A DNA stretch of 6,466 bases from Ascidiaceihabitans sp. GTDB taxonomy: Bacteria; Pseudomonadota; Alphaproteobacteria; Rhodobacterales; Rhodobacteraceae. The notes below the pieces were generated by a model, which made no database searches, was not told where the DNA came from, and saw only the letters and a list, made by a program, of their open reading frames with translations. This document shows, one piece after another, positions 1-5,651 of the stretch (positions within the stretch are counted from its first letter, which is position 1; each line of letters begins with the position of its first letter). The DNA is taken from positions 1-6,466 of the forward strand of contig JALZUL010000267.1 in NCBI GenBank assembly GCA_023301665.1, written 5' to 3'. A program made the translations under genes and the position numbers.

Positions 1-563
1 CGCTCAGCAAACCCCTTGAACGCAACGGTGCGCGCCATAAACCCAAAGATAAAATCTGGGTTCCATCGCTGCATAGCTGTCAACAAGCCATAACGTGCCA
101 GAACAGTTGATAAGCCGTTACCACGGAATAAACCGGGCCGATCACTCATCCAGACCTCCCCATGGTAAATCACCCGCCCTGTAATGTGGCGCGCCCCTGG
201 GCTTGCTCTGAAGCGGGAGCGTTCGAGATCAAGATCTGGTATCGCAGGTGGAAATTCTCGAAAATGATTGAACATGTAATTGCCCAAAGTGTCGCTCTTC
301 ATATCGATCAAGCGCGCTGCTTGCGTATGCATGAGCTGACCATCAGCGTCTCGGCCAGTTAACCAAAAGGCATTGCCGCTGTTTAAATTCTGAAGAGCTG
401 GGTCTAACGGCGCTCCTAAAGCTTGTTTGGGGCGATCACGTGCGATGATTTCACCATATTCTTCGAAATCTGTACCGATCTGAACATCGATCCCCCCTTG
501 CGATAAAATGTCTTGGCTGCTCGCAATAAAAAGTGTCGAATTGTTTTGTGTTTGTATCGTCAT
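1..563 (-). CDS. Uncharacterised GNAT-like protein, 3' end missing
   Basis: The reverse strand is open from an ATG at 563 to the window edge (187 codons), so the C-terminus is missing. The start is supported by a GAGG Shine-Dalgarno at 573-570, six bases upstream. No signal peptide or membrane segment is visible. The first 140 residues are not recognised. Around residues 144-187 there is GLFRGNGLSTVLARYGLL, where RGNGLS (147-152) resembles the R/QxxGxG/A acyl-CoA pyrophosphate loop of GNAT acetyltransferases, although the last position is Ser. This is followed by WNPDFIFGFMARTVAFKG, which looks like the next strand and helix of that fold. A GNAT-type fold is therefore an inference from one motif, and substrate and activity are unknown. 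The gene starts 51 bp after the stop of the LysR-type regulator on the same strand, so the two probably share a transcript. The reading frame is confident; the family assignment is not. Confidence 0.8.
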   Translation of the reverse strand, partial: MTIQTQNNSTLFIASSQDILSQGGIDVQIGTDFEEYGEIIARDRPKQALGAPLDPALQNLNSGNAFWLTGRDADGQLMHTQAARLIDMKSDTLGNYMFNHFREFPPAIPDLDLERSRFRASPGARHITGRVIYHGEVWMSDRPGLFRGNGLSTVLARYGLLTAMQRWNPDFIFGFMARTVAFKGFAE

Positions 564-569
564 GGGTGA

Positions 570-573
570 CCTC
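570..573 (-). promoter_or_regulatory. Ribosome binding site of the GNAT-like gene
   Basis: On the reverse strand GAGG lies six bases before the ATG at 563. It fixes the start of the partial gene. The 51-bp gap to the upstream regulator gene contains no clear promoter or terminator, which supports co-transcription. Confidence 0.55.
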
Positions 574-614
574 AAGCGGAAAAAATTCCCCTTTAGGTTA
601 GCAAATTTTGCGTC

Positions 615-1502
615 TCAAAGCCCGTACTTTGCTGAATTTATATCAAATTCAAGCGAAATTTCGGGGTTAGGAGCAACAAATGCGTTAGAATCGACACCAA
701 ATATCTCGATTTCGTCGGTTGGTTCTACCAATGCAAAGAGTGCGGGGCTGCCATCAGGGAATCGCCCCCCCAACATGAGTCGGCGATAATTCGTTGTCTG
801 AAGCTCCCCACCAGTGGTTCGAGGTACCTTTGTATACACATGATCCACTCGCGCATTCTGGGTTATTTCGACCTCTTGATAGGCCTGATCCAGCATGCGC
901 GCAAATTCTTCCCCGCCCGGCATTCGACCAATAGGATTGCCCACGTTGCTTCGCGCCCGTTCTCGTCCGAACCATCGTACATAAAACGAACTATCGCCAA
1001 ACTCGACGCAAATCCAACCGACAGCCGTTCGACGATAAACAATCAGGTATTGGCGAATATGCTGAAGCTCTTCCGCTTCGATATCGCCGCCCCCCATCGC
1101 CCAACTGCGAAAAACTTCCCGCATCAAAGGCGACTTCTGTGTCCAAATACTGCGCAAAGGGTGTTGCTGCTGATGAAAGAACCACCCATTGGGCTCGGAA
1201 TGCGTCAGATATTGGAGCCCATTTACGTGAAAGGATTGGCCTCGAAGCCATGCATGCCCCCGCGCCAAGATCTCTTCGGCTTCGGGCAAGGCTCTTTCAC
1301 CAGCTTCCGTGAGTTCATAGCGTCGGTCCACTACTTTAAAGAGTGCTACACCTCGTACTTCTTCCAAATTCGAAATATGGCGGCGAACAGTCTGGCGCGT
1401 GCTGCCCAATTCCTCTACCGCATGAGACAGATTCAAACACTTCGCTAAGGCCGAAAACGACCTAATCATCTCGAAAAGCAAAGGGTTGGTAATGTTGTTC
1501 AC
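615..1502 (-). CDS. LysR-type winged-helix regulator with atypical C-terminal domain
   Basis: Predicted DNA-binding transcriptional regulator of 295 residues. Residues about 8-70 match a LysR N-terminal winged helix: an aliphatic first helix (LLFEMIRSFSALAKCLNLS), the recognition segment STRQTVRRHISNLEEVRGVALF (34-55) and the wing plus start of the linker helix, RRYELTEAGERAL (60-72). The rest does not resemble the usual periplasmic-binding-protein-like LysR co-inducer domain. It is rich in Trp, Tyr and Phe (NGWFFHQQQHPL at 105-116; GWICVEFGDSSFYVRWFGRE at 162-181) and ends with YRRLMLGGRFPDGSPALFALVEP (239-261), a pattern recalling PAS-like sensor folds; that is inference. The frame stays open upstream to a GTG at 1574, giving 319 residues. 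The GTG at 1502 is preferred because it gives a normal LysR N-terminus and leaves the repeat array outside the gene, but neither start has a good Shine-Dalgarno. It is divergent from the XRE regulator and probably co-transcribed with the downstream GNAT-like gene. Effector and targets are unknown. Confidence 0.8.
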   Translation of the reverse strand: MNNITNPLLFEMIRSFSALAKCLNLSHAVEELGSTRQTVRRHISNLEEVRGVALFKVVDRRYELTEAGERALPEAEEILARGHAWLRGQSFHVNGLQYLTHSEPNGWFFHQQQHPLRSIWTQKSPLMREVFRSWAMGGGDIEAEELQHIRQYLIVYRRTAVGWICVEFGDSSFYVRWFGRERARSNVGNPIGRMPGGEEFARMLDQAYQEVEITQNARVDHVYTKVPRTTGGELQTTNYRRLMLGGRFPDGSPALFALVEPTDEIEIFGVDSNAFVAPNPEISLEFDINSAKYGL

Positions 1503-1563
1503 GTACAGGTCCAGCTCAAAATCAGGTCGCGTTTTGTCAGGTTCAATTCCGACCTTCGGGGCC

Positions 1564-1638
1564 CAATAGTACACAAATCATACATTGGCGCAACGCAAAT
1601 CATACATCAATAGTACATCTATGGTGGAAAAATGTACA
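1564..1638. promoter_or_regulatory. Phased direct-repeat array, probable operator between divergent regulators
   Basis: Two exact repeat modules each occur twice. Module A, CAATAGTACA, is at 1564-1573 and 1608-1617. Module B, CAAATCATACAT, is at 1574-1585 and 1596-1607. They form two 22-bp blocks, A-B and B-A, separated by the 10 bases 1586-1595. The shared core TACA lies at 1570, 1581, 1603 and 1614, with a further copy at 1635 in GTACAAAT, so the steps are 11, 22, 11 and 21 bp. Such spacing puts the cores on one face of the helix, as expected for cooperative binding of a multimeric regulator. The array lies just upstream of the preferred LysR-type start (1502) and about 70-140 bp before the XRE start, so autoregulation by one of these proteins is the simplest reading. 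Which protein binds is inference. Confidence 0.55.
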
Positions 1639-1639
1639 A
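1610..1639 (-). promoter_or_regulatory. Possible promoter for the LysR-type regulator
   Basis: On the reverse strand TTGTAC (1639-1634) and TACTAT (1615-1610) are 18 bases apart. They match the sigma-70 -35 and -10 consensus only partly. Both hexamers lie inside elements of the repeat array, so a protein bound to the array would cover this promoter. This is a weak call on consensus alone. Confidence 0.25.
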
Positions 1640-1693
1640 ATGTAGCTAATTGATCGAGTCCCGAAATTCTAGGATTACGGTAACAGCTCAACC

Positions 1694-1697
1694 GGAG
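1694..1697 (+). promoter_or_regulatory. Ribosome binding site of the XRE regulator
   Basis: GGAG sits nine bases before the ATG at 1707. It favours this start over an in-frame TTG at 1650, which would add 19 residues with no family resemblance and would place coding sequence close to the repeat array. Confidence 0.5.
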
Positions 1698-1706
1698 ATA
1701 CCTAAC

Positions 1707-2060
1707 ATGCCACATGAAGTAGACATCCACGTCGGACGTAAATTGAAGCAAGCACGCACTCTGCGCCGCTTTTCCCAAACCGACGTAGCACGCCGCCTGA
1801 ACCTTTCTTTCCAGCAAATTCAGAAATATGAAATCGGGTCAAACCGTGTTGCTGCAAGCAGACTGTTCGAATTGTCCAAAATTTTGGATGTTCCGACATC
1901 CTACTTTTTTGAGGGTTTGGTCGACGAGAATGAACCAGCTATAGACAATGCGATGGATATCGTCAGTGCCGTTGCATCGATCAAAGATGAACAGCTGAAA
2001 TCACGGATTATTACATTTATTCAAGATGTTGCTGGCACCTCGACAGCTCGCACAGCTTAA
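1707..2060 (+). CDS. XRE-family helix-turn-helix transcriptional regulator
   Basis: A 117-residue DNA-binding regulator of the Cro/CI (XRE) type. The opening MPHEVDIHVGRKLKQARTLRRFSQ is typical of a group of short alphaproteobacterial XRE proteins. The HTH covers about residues 10-64: helix 2 is SQTDVARRLNL (23-33), the recognition helix is SFQQIQKYEIGSNR (34-47), and SRLFELSKILDVPTSYFFEG (51-70) closes the domain. The tail is short, with an amphipathic helix EQLKSRIITFIQDVA (95-109) that probably serves dimerisation; there is no sensor or peptidase domain. It is transcribed divergently from the LysR-type gene across a 204-bp region that holds the repeat array. Its TAA stop interlocks with the TAA of the convergent permease gene. 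The family call is secure; the regulon cannot be inferred. Confidence 0.9.
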   Translation: MPHEVDIHVGRKLKQARTLRRFSQTDVARRLNLSFQQIQKYEIGSNRVAASRLFELSKILDVPTSYFFEGLVDENEPAIDNAMDIVSAVASIKDEQLKSRIITFIQDVAGTSTARTA

Positions 2061-2830
2061 CTTACCAACATCACCGCGCGCCGAATTAAGTTCAGGCCCG
2101 CAACAAGCAAGACAATTAGCGTCGCGCGGTGAAATACTCTTTGATCGATCCGGTCAAAAATACGTGTCCCAATCCACATACCAAGAACCGCAGGTGGGAC
2201 CATCGCCAAGCTGAACGATACAGTTTGTGCGCGCAAAACGCCTGATCCAAAATGGGCAATTGTCAATGCGATCGCCCCGAGACCATAAATGACTCCCTGG
2301 ATGCGCATACGGTCATTTTTGTCTGTTCCCAGCGCACTCAGATAAGCCACCGTTGGCGGGCCCCAAATCCCAGAGAGCCCTCCCATAAATCCAGCAACGG
2401 CACCAACACCTGCTGCAATGCGGTGTGGTTGACCAGAAACTTTGATTTCGATTCCGCGCAACTGGAGAATCGCAAACAATGTTATCGGGATACCAATAAC
2501 CGAAAGCATCATCCAAGTTGGCAAAATTCGAACCATTTGCGCCCCAATCAACAGCGCAATCAAACCGACTCCCAGAAAAACCTTAAAGGATTTGACCGAT
2601 TGCCAGGCAGCTCTCGGCCCTTCGCGAAGCGATTGCATTACGTTTGTCACCAACGTCGGAAAGATCAACCCGGCCAACGCCATCTCAGGAGCCAAGAAAA
2701 AGCCCAGCCCAGAGATAAGGACCATCGGCATTGCAAAACCGACAACCCCTTTTACGACCCCCGCAAAGACCGCGACTATTGCAGCAAGTCCAAATTGGTA
2801 AACCGGAAATAACTCAAACATTTGGATCAT
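2057..2830 (-). CDS. TauE/SafE-family membrane permease
   Basis: A 257-residue integral inner-membrane protein of the TauE/SafE (formerly DUF81) family, whose members are linked to export or uptake of sulfite, sulfoacetate and other small organic anions. Hydrophobic helices cover most of the chain. Both internally repeated family signatures are visible: GVVKGVVGFAMPM in the first half (24-36) and GFMGGLSGIWGPPTVAYL in the second half (147-164). Loops between segments carry basic residues (for example 68-83 and 124-137), and length is normal for the family. The start at 2830 has a second ATG three codons later at 2821; neither has a strong Shine-Dalgarno. It is divergent from mcd across a 159-bp AT-rich gap and convergent with the XRE gene, overlapping it by 4 bp. 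No sulfonate or taurine genes are in the window, so the substrate is open. Confidence 0.9.
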   Translation of the reverse strand: MIQMFELFPVYQFGLAAIVAVFAGVVKGVVGFAMPMVLISGLGFFLAPEMALAGLIFPTLVTNVMQSLREGPRAAWQSVKSFKVFLGVGLIALLIGAQMVRILPTWMMLSVIGIPITLFAILQLRGIEIKVSGQPHRIAAGVGAVAGFMGGLSGIWGPPTVAYLSALGTDKNDRMRIQGVIYGLGAIALTIAHFGSGVLRAQTVSFSLAMVPPAVLGMWIGTRIFDRIDQRVFHRATLIVLLVAGLNLIRRAVMLVS

Positions 2831-2880
2831 ATCAAAGCCATAACATCAGGGATCAAATTCTGCACAACAAAACTAAACCT

Positions 2881-2898
2881 AAATTGCGCGAGTAATTT
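2881..2898. promoter_or_regulatory. AT-rich inverted repeat in the permease/mcd divergent promoter region
   Basis: The 159-bp gap 2831-2989 must hold promoters for both the permease (leftward) and mcd (rightward) genes. It contains the inverted repeat AAATT (2881-2885) and AATTT (2894-2898) around an 8-base GC-richer centre, followed by an AT-rich run to about 2910. A -35-like TTGATA is at 2911-2916 but no good -10 follows at normal spacing. The dyad is short and could be chance in AT-rich DNA, so this is only a candidate operator. Confidence 0.2.
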
Positions 2899-2975
2899 TA
2901 TTATTAAATCTTGATATCACGAGCATCTTTATTGCTTGTCGAATTTTTACCGGTTAGAAAAGCTCAACACACAAC

Positions 2976-2980
2976 AAGGA
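2976..2980 (+). promoter_or_regulatory. Ribosome binding site of mcd
   Basis: AAGGA lies nine bases before the ATG at 2990. It supports this start over an in-frame TTG at 2936, whose 18 extra residues have no visible ribosome binding site. Confidence 0.55.
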
Positions 2981-2989
2981 AACGACTCG

Positions 2990-4678
2990 ATGGCACATGA
3001 TGGACAAAACATAGGGGATGGCGAAACTATCATTCTCACAGACCTCCTTGCACTCACTTCAGCTGCAATCCTGCCAGTCGAAACGATTCTAGAAACCGCG
3101 AAAGCCCATATGCGGACACTGGTTTCGATCGATGATCGTATCTCCGCACACCTTATAGAGCAAAACCAGACCGCTTCACATGGGCTTGCTTGGCTTGCAA
3201 CTTATGCCCAATCCCTAAAACAAATGCAGAAATGGGCTGATGCGCTAAACAACAGCGGCAAATTTGGCGACCTCGAAAAACTGATCCTTCAAATCACCTT
3301 TGGTGAGTACCTGTGGCAGATCTACGGTGGCATCCAGATGAATCAGGGTGAGATTGTACGTCTCCAAGATTTGGGCCTCGATCAAAACGACATGCGGCTG
3401 ATGATGGAACCCGCAATTCAGACGCTAACTCAAAAGGGTAACACCCAAGCCGCCCGCGTCCGACTCGTTGAATTGATGCAGGAACAAGCAGCCAACATTA
3501 CGGTTGGCTCCACGGGCCTTGATGATGAACTCGAGATGATCCGCGAACAGTTTCGACGATACGTTGTCGAAAACGTTGAACCCTTTGCACACGACTGGCA
3601 CCTAAACGATGAACTCATCCCGATGAAGATTATCGATGAGCTTGCAGAAATGGGTGTTTTTGGATTGACCATTCCAGAGGAATTCGGCGGGTTCGGCCTT
3701 TCTAAAGCATCCATGTGCGTAGTTTCCGAGGAACTGTCACGCGGTTACATCGGCGTCGGCTCCCTTGGAACCCGATCAGAAATTGCAGCTGAGTTGATCA
3801 TCGCCGGCGGCACCCAAGACCAAAAACAAAAGTGGCTGCCCAAGATTGCGTCAGCTGAAACCCTGCCCACCGCCGTTTTCACTGAACCTAACGTGGGTTC
3901 AGACCTTGGCAGCTTACGTACCCGAGCGAACAAAGATGAAAATGGCGATTACAAAATCACCGGCAACAAAACTTGGATCACACACGCTGCCCGCACTCAA
4001 GTTATGACCTTGCTTGCGCGCACTGATCCAAACACCCAGAACTATAAAGGCCTTTCCATGTTCCTGGCCGAAAAGATACCAGGAGATGACAAGACCCCCT
4101 TTCCAACAGAGGGTATGACCGGCGGAGAGATCGAAGTCCTCGGGTACCGCGGAATGAAAGAATACGAACTGGGCTTTGATAACTTTCATGTCAAAGGCGA
4201 AAACCTATTAGGCGGCGAAGAGGGCAAAGGGTTCAAACAGTTGATGGAAACTTTTGAATCCGCGCGCATACAGACGGCAGCACGCGCCATCGGCGTTGCC
4301 CAATCGGCGTTGGATCTGTCCATGCAATACGCCCTGGACCGTAAACAATTTGGTAAATCTCTGATCGCCTTTCCCCGTGTCGCAAACAAACTCGCAATGA
4401 TGGCAGTCGAAATCATGATCGCCCGCCAACTCACCTATTTCTCAGCCTTTGAAAAAGACGAAGGCCGCAGGTGTGATGTCGAAGCAGGTATGGCCAAACT
4501 TTTGGGTGCCCGTGTCGCTTGGGCCGCCGCAGACAATGGTTTGCAAATTCACGGCGGCAACGGTTTTGCTTTGGAATACAAGATCAGTCGCGTTCTGTGC
4601 GATGCTCGTATTTTGAACATTTTCGAAGGAGCCGCGGAAATTCAAGCACAAGTGATTGCGCGCCGTATATTGAGCTAG
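2990..4678 (+). CDS. mcd: (2S)-methylsuccinyl-CoA dehydrogenase, ethylmalonyl-CoA pathway
   Basis: FAD enzyme that oxidises (2S)-methylsuccinyl-CoA to mesaconyl-CoA in the cytoplasmic ethylmalonyl-CoA pathway of acetyl-CoA assimilation, with electrons expected to pass to electron-transfer flavoprotein. At 562 residues it is far longer than a standard acyl-CoA dehydrogenase (about 380-400), because of a helical N-terminal extension of about 175 residues, a hallmark of Mcd. The dehydrogenase core follows: N-terminal helical domain (about 178-290), middle beta domain with signature 1 FTEPNVGSD (297-305), the Mcd-like segment TEGMTGGEIEVLGYRGMKEYEL (373-394), and a C-terminal helical domain with RKQFGKSLIAFP (451-462) and signature 2 from Gln519 to Asp538 (QIHGGNGF then E, R, D). 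Glu546 in IFEGAAEI aligns with the catalytic base of the YEGT motif in other family members. The TetR gene starts 53 bp downstream on the same strand. Another long-form acyl-CoA dehydrogenase is possible but less likely. No other pathway gene is in the window. Confidence 0.87.
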   Translation: MAHDGQNIGDGETIILTDLLALTSAAILPVETILETAKAHMRTLVSIDDRISAHLIEQNQTASHGLAWLATYAQSLKQMQKWADALNNSGKFGDLEKLILQITFGEYLWQIYGGIQMNQGEIVRLQDLGLDQNDMRLMMEPAIQTLTQKGNTQAARVRLVELMQEQAANITVGSTGLDDELEMIREQFRRYVVENVEPFAHDWHLNDELIPMKIIDELAEMGVFGLTIPEEFGGFGLSKASMCVVSEELSRGYIGVGSLGTRSEIAAELIIAGGTQDQKQKWLPKIASAETLPTAVFTEPNVGSDLGSLRTRANKDENGDYKITGNKTWITHAARTQVMTLLARTDPNTQNYKGLSMFLAEKIPGDDKTPFPTEGMTGGEIEVLGYRGMKEYELGFDNFHVKGENLLGGEEGKGFKQLMETFESARIQTAARAIGVAQSALDLSMQYALDRKQFGKSLIAFPRVANKLAMMAVEIMIARQLTYFSAFEKDEGRRCDVEAGMAKLLGARVAWAAADNGLQIHGGNGFALEYKISRVLCDARILNIFEGAAEIQAQVIARRILS

Positions 4679-4731
4679 ACGTTTCCCGCGATGCGGCTTG
4701 TCAAAGGTACAAGGCGCACATACGCTAAAGT

Positions 4732-5253
4732 ATGGCTCAGAAACGGCACTCTAAACAATCATGGATCGATGCAGGACTAGCGGCCTTGCAAGTCGGTGGT
4801 CCGGCAGCCCTTCGTGCGGAACCCTTGGCCAAGCAGCTTGGGACCACCAAAGGCTCTTTCTATTGGCACTTTGCCGATGTTCCCGCCTTTCATGTTGCCG
4901 TCATTGAAAACTGGCAGACCAAAACTTTGAATATTTTAATCGATCAGCTCGCGGCTGATGGATCCCCCGCCCATCGGTTAGAGTCCTTTGGACAACAGCT
5001 TTTAGCGGATCAGATAGACCCGGCCATGCGCCATTGGGCCCAAAGCAATGAAACTGCGAAGCTTGCTTTGGCCCAGATAGACGAACAACGGCTCACCTAT
5101 ATCTCGACCCTGCTATCCAATCTTGGCGTAAGCAATCCTGCTTTTGCACTGGCATGCTATGGAACACTTATAGGCAGTCAAAGCGTCACAGCGAACAACT
5201 CACCAAACGAGGCATTTACCGCCCTCATCGACCTCGTTCTTGCATTGAAATAG
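4732..5253 (+). CDS. TetR/AcrR-family transcriptional regulator
   Basis: A 173-residue regulator with a TetR-type N-terminal helix-turn-helix. Residues about 9-55 read SWIDAGLAAL, then GGPAALRAEPLAKQLGTTKGSFYWHFADVPAFHVAVIE; the GTTKGSFYWHF recognition segment (37-47) is characteristic of the family. The C-terminal part (about 60-173) is helical and variable, as expected for a ligand-binding and dimerisation domain, and is on the short side for the family. No strong Shine-Dalgarno precedes the ATG. The gene follows mcd by 53 bp and the META-domain gene starts 8 bp after its stop, so an mcd-tetR-META transcript is likely. A TetR-family protein, CcrR, is known to activate an ethylmalonyl-CoA pathway gene in Methylobacterium; that is a precedent, not evidence of orthology. 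Control of mcd by this protein is inference. Confidence 0.9.
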   Translation: MAQKRHSKQSWIDAGLAALQVGGPAALRAEPLAKQLGTTKGSFYWHFADVPAFHVAVIENWQTKTLNILIDQLAADGSPAHRLESFGQQLLADQIDPAMRHWAQSNETAKLALAQIDEQRLTYISTLLSNLGVSNPAFALACYGTLIGSQSVTANNSPNEAFTALIDLVLALK

Positions 5254-5255
5254 GA
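5252..5255 (+). promoter_or_regulatory. Ribosome binding site of the META-domain lipoprotein
   Basis: AGGA overlaps the TAG stop of the TetR gene and lies six bases before the ATG at 5262. The arrangement fixes this start and suggests translational coupling of the two genes. Confidence 0.6.
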
Positions 5256-5261
5256 AACAAA

Positions 5262-5651
5262 ATGCGCCTGCTTGCTCTAGCTCTCCTTTCCTTCATACCC
5301 GCCTGTCAACCAGACGAAACCCTACGCGCATACGGCGCAGCCGATCGCATCTGGACATTGACTGAAATCGACGACAAAAAATTTGAAGCCACGGCAACTC
5401 TTCAACTGTCTGAGGAAGGGACCGTCTCAGGCAAGGCCCCCTGCAATAGCTATTCCGCAGGCATGTCTGTGCCATACCCTTGGTTTGAGGTCGGTCCTAT
5501 TCGTTCAACAAAAAGAGCCTGTTCGGAACTTGAACAAGAGTTCGCCTTCTTCGAAGCACTCAAAGCGATGTCTCTTTCCGAAGTCCTAGGAGATGTCTTG
5601 ATTCTAAGCACTCCAGAGGGCCGAAAGATGGTCTTCACAACCGACGGCTAA
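5262..5651 (+). CDS. META-domain (DUF306) lipoprotein
   Basis: A 129-residue probable envelope lipoprotein of unknown function. The N-terminus MRLLALALLSFIPAC is a short lipoprotein signal with a lipobox-like IPAC, so Cys15 would be lipidated after cleavage; Pro at -2 is slightly unusual. The mature part has the META/HslJ-like pattern: a WTLTEIDDKKF strand (31-41), the APCNSYSAGM turn (59-68) and the RSTKRACSELEQEFAFFEAL segment (81-100), matching the family's CN-x-[YF]-S and T-(4)-C-(4-5)-E features. Length fits a single domain. It starts 8 bp after the TetR gene. Its last 17 bp overlap the end of convergent recO. META proteins such as E. coli HslJ are associated with stress or antibiotic tolerance, but nothing here identifies this protein's role or connects it to mcd biochemically. 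Confidence 0.85.
   Translation: MRLLALALLSFIPACQPDETLRAYGAADRIWTLTEIDDKKFEATATLQLSEEGTVSGKAPCNSYSAGMSVPYPWFEVGPIRSTKRACSELEQEFAFFEALKAMSLSEVLGDVLILSTPEGRKMVFTTDG

Noticed and set aside
162..362. Plus-strand open frame of 66 codons near the left edge
   Set aside because: The opposite strand is open across the entire 1-563 region with a good start and a GNAT-like motif, so the plus-strand frame is a shadow.
616..631. CAAAG/CTTTG hairpin at the end of the LysR-type gene as a terminator
   Set aside because: The stem is 5 bp with AT-rich arms and no clear U-tract directly after it on the reverse strand; read-through to the next gene is more likely.
840..1448. Open frame of 202 codons on the plus strand
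   Set aside because: It lies antisense inside the LysR-type gene, whose protein has a clear family domain; the plus-strand product shows no domain or ribosome binding site.
1650..1678. TTGATC with GATTAC 17 bp later as a promoter of the XRE gene
   Set aside because: The -10 hexamer matches only half of the consensus, so it is too weak to annotate.
2252..2812. Open frame of 186 codons on the plus strand
   Set aside because: It is antisense to the TauE/SafE permease gene and its product is a low-complexity Arg/Asn/Gln-rich chain without family features.
2936..2989. N-terminal extension of mcd from a TTG
   Set aside because: No ribosome binding site precedes the TTG, while the ATG at 2990 has AAGGA at proper distance.
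4686..4696. CCGC-GAT-GCGG hairpin after mcd as a terminator
   Set aside because: The stem is only 4 bp with no following T-run, and the next gene starts 53 bp from the mcd stop on the same strand.
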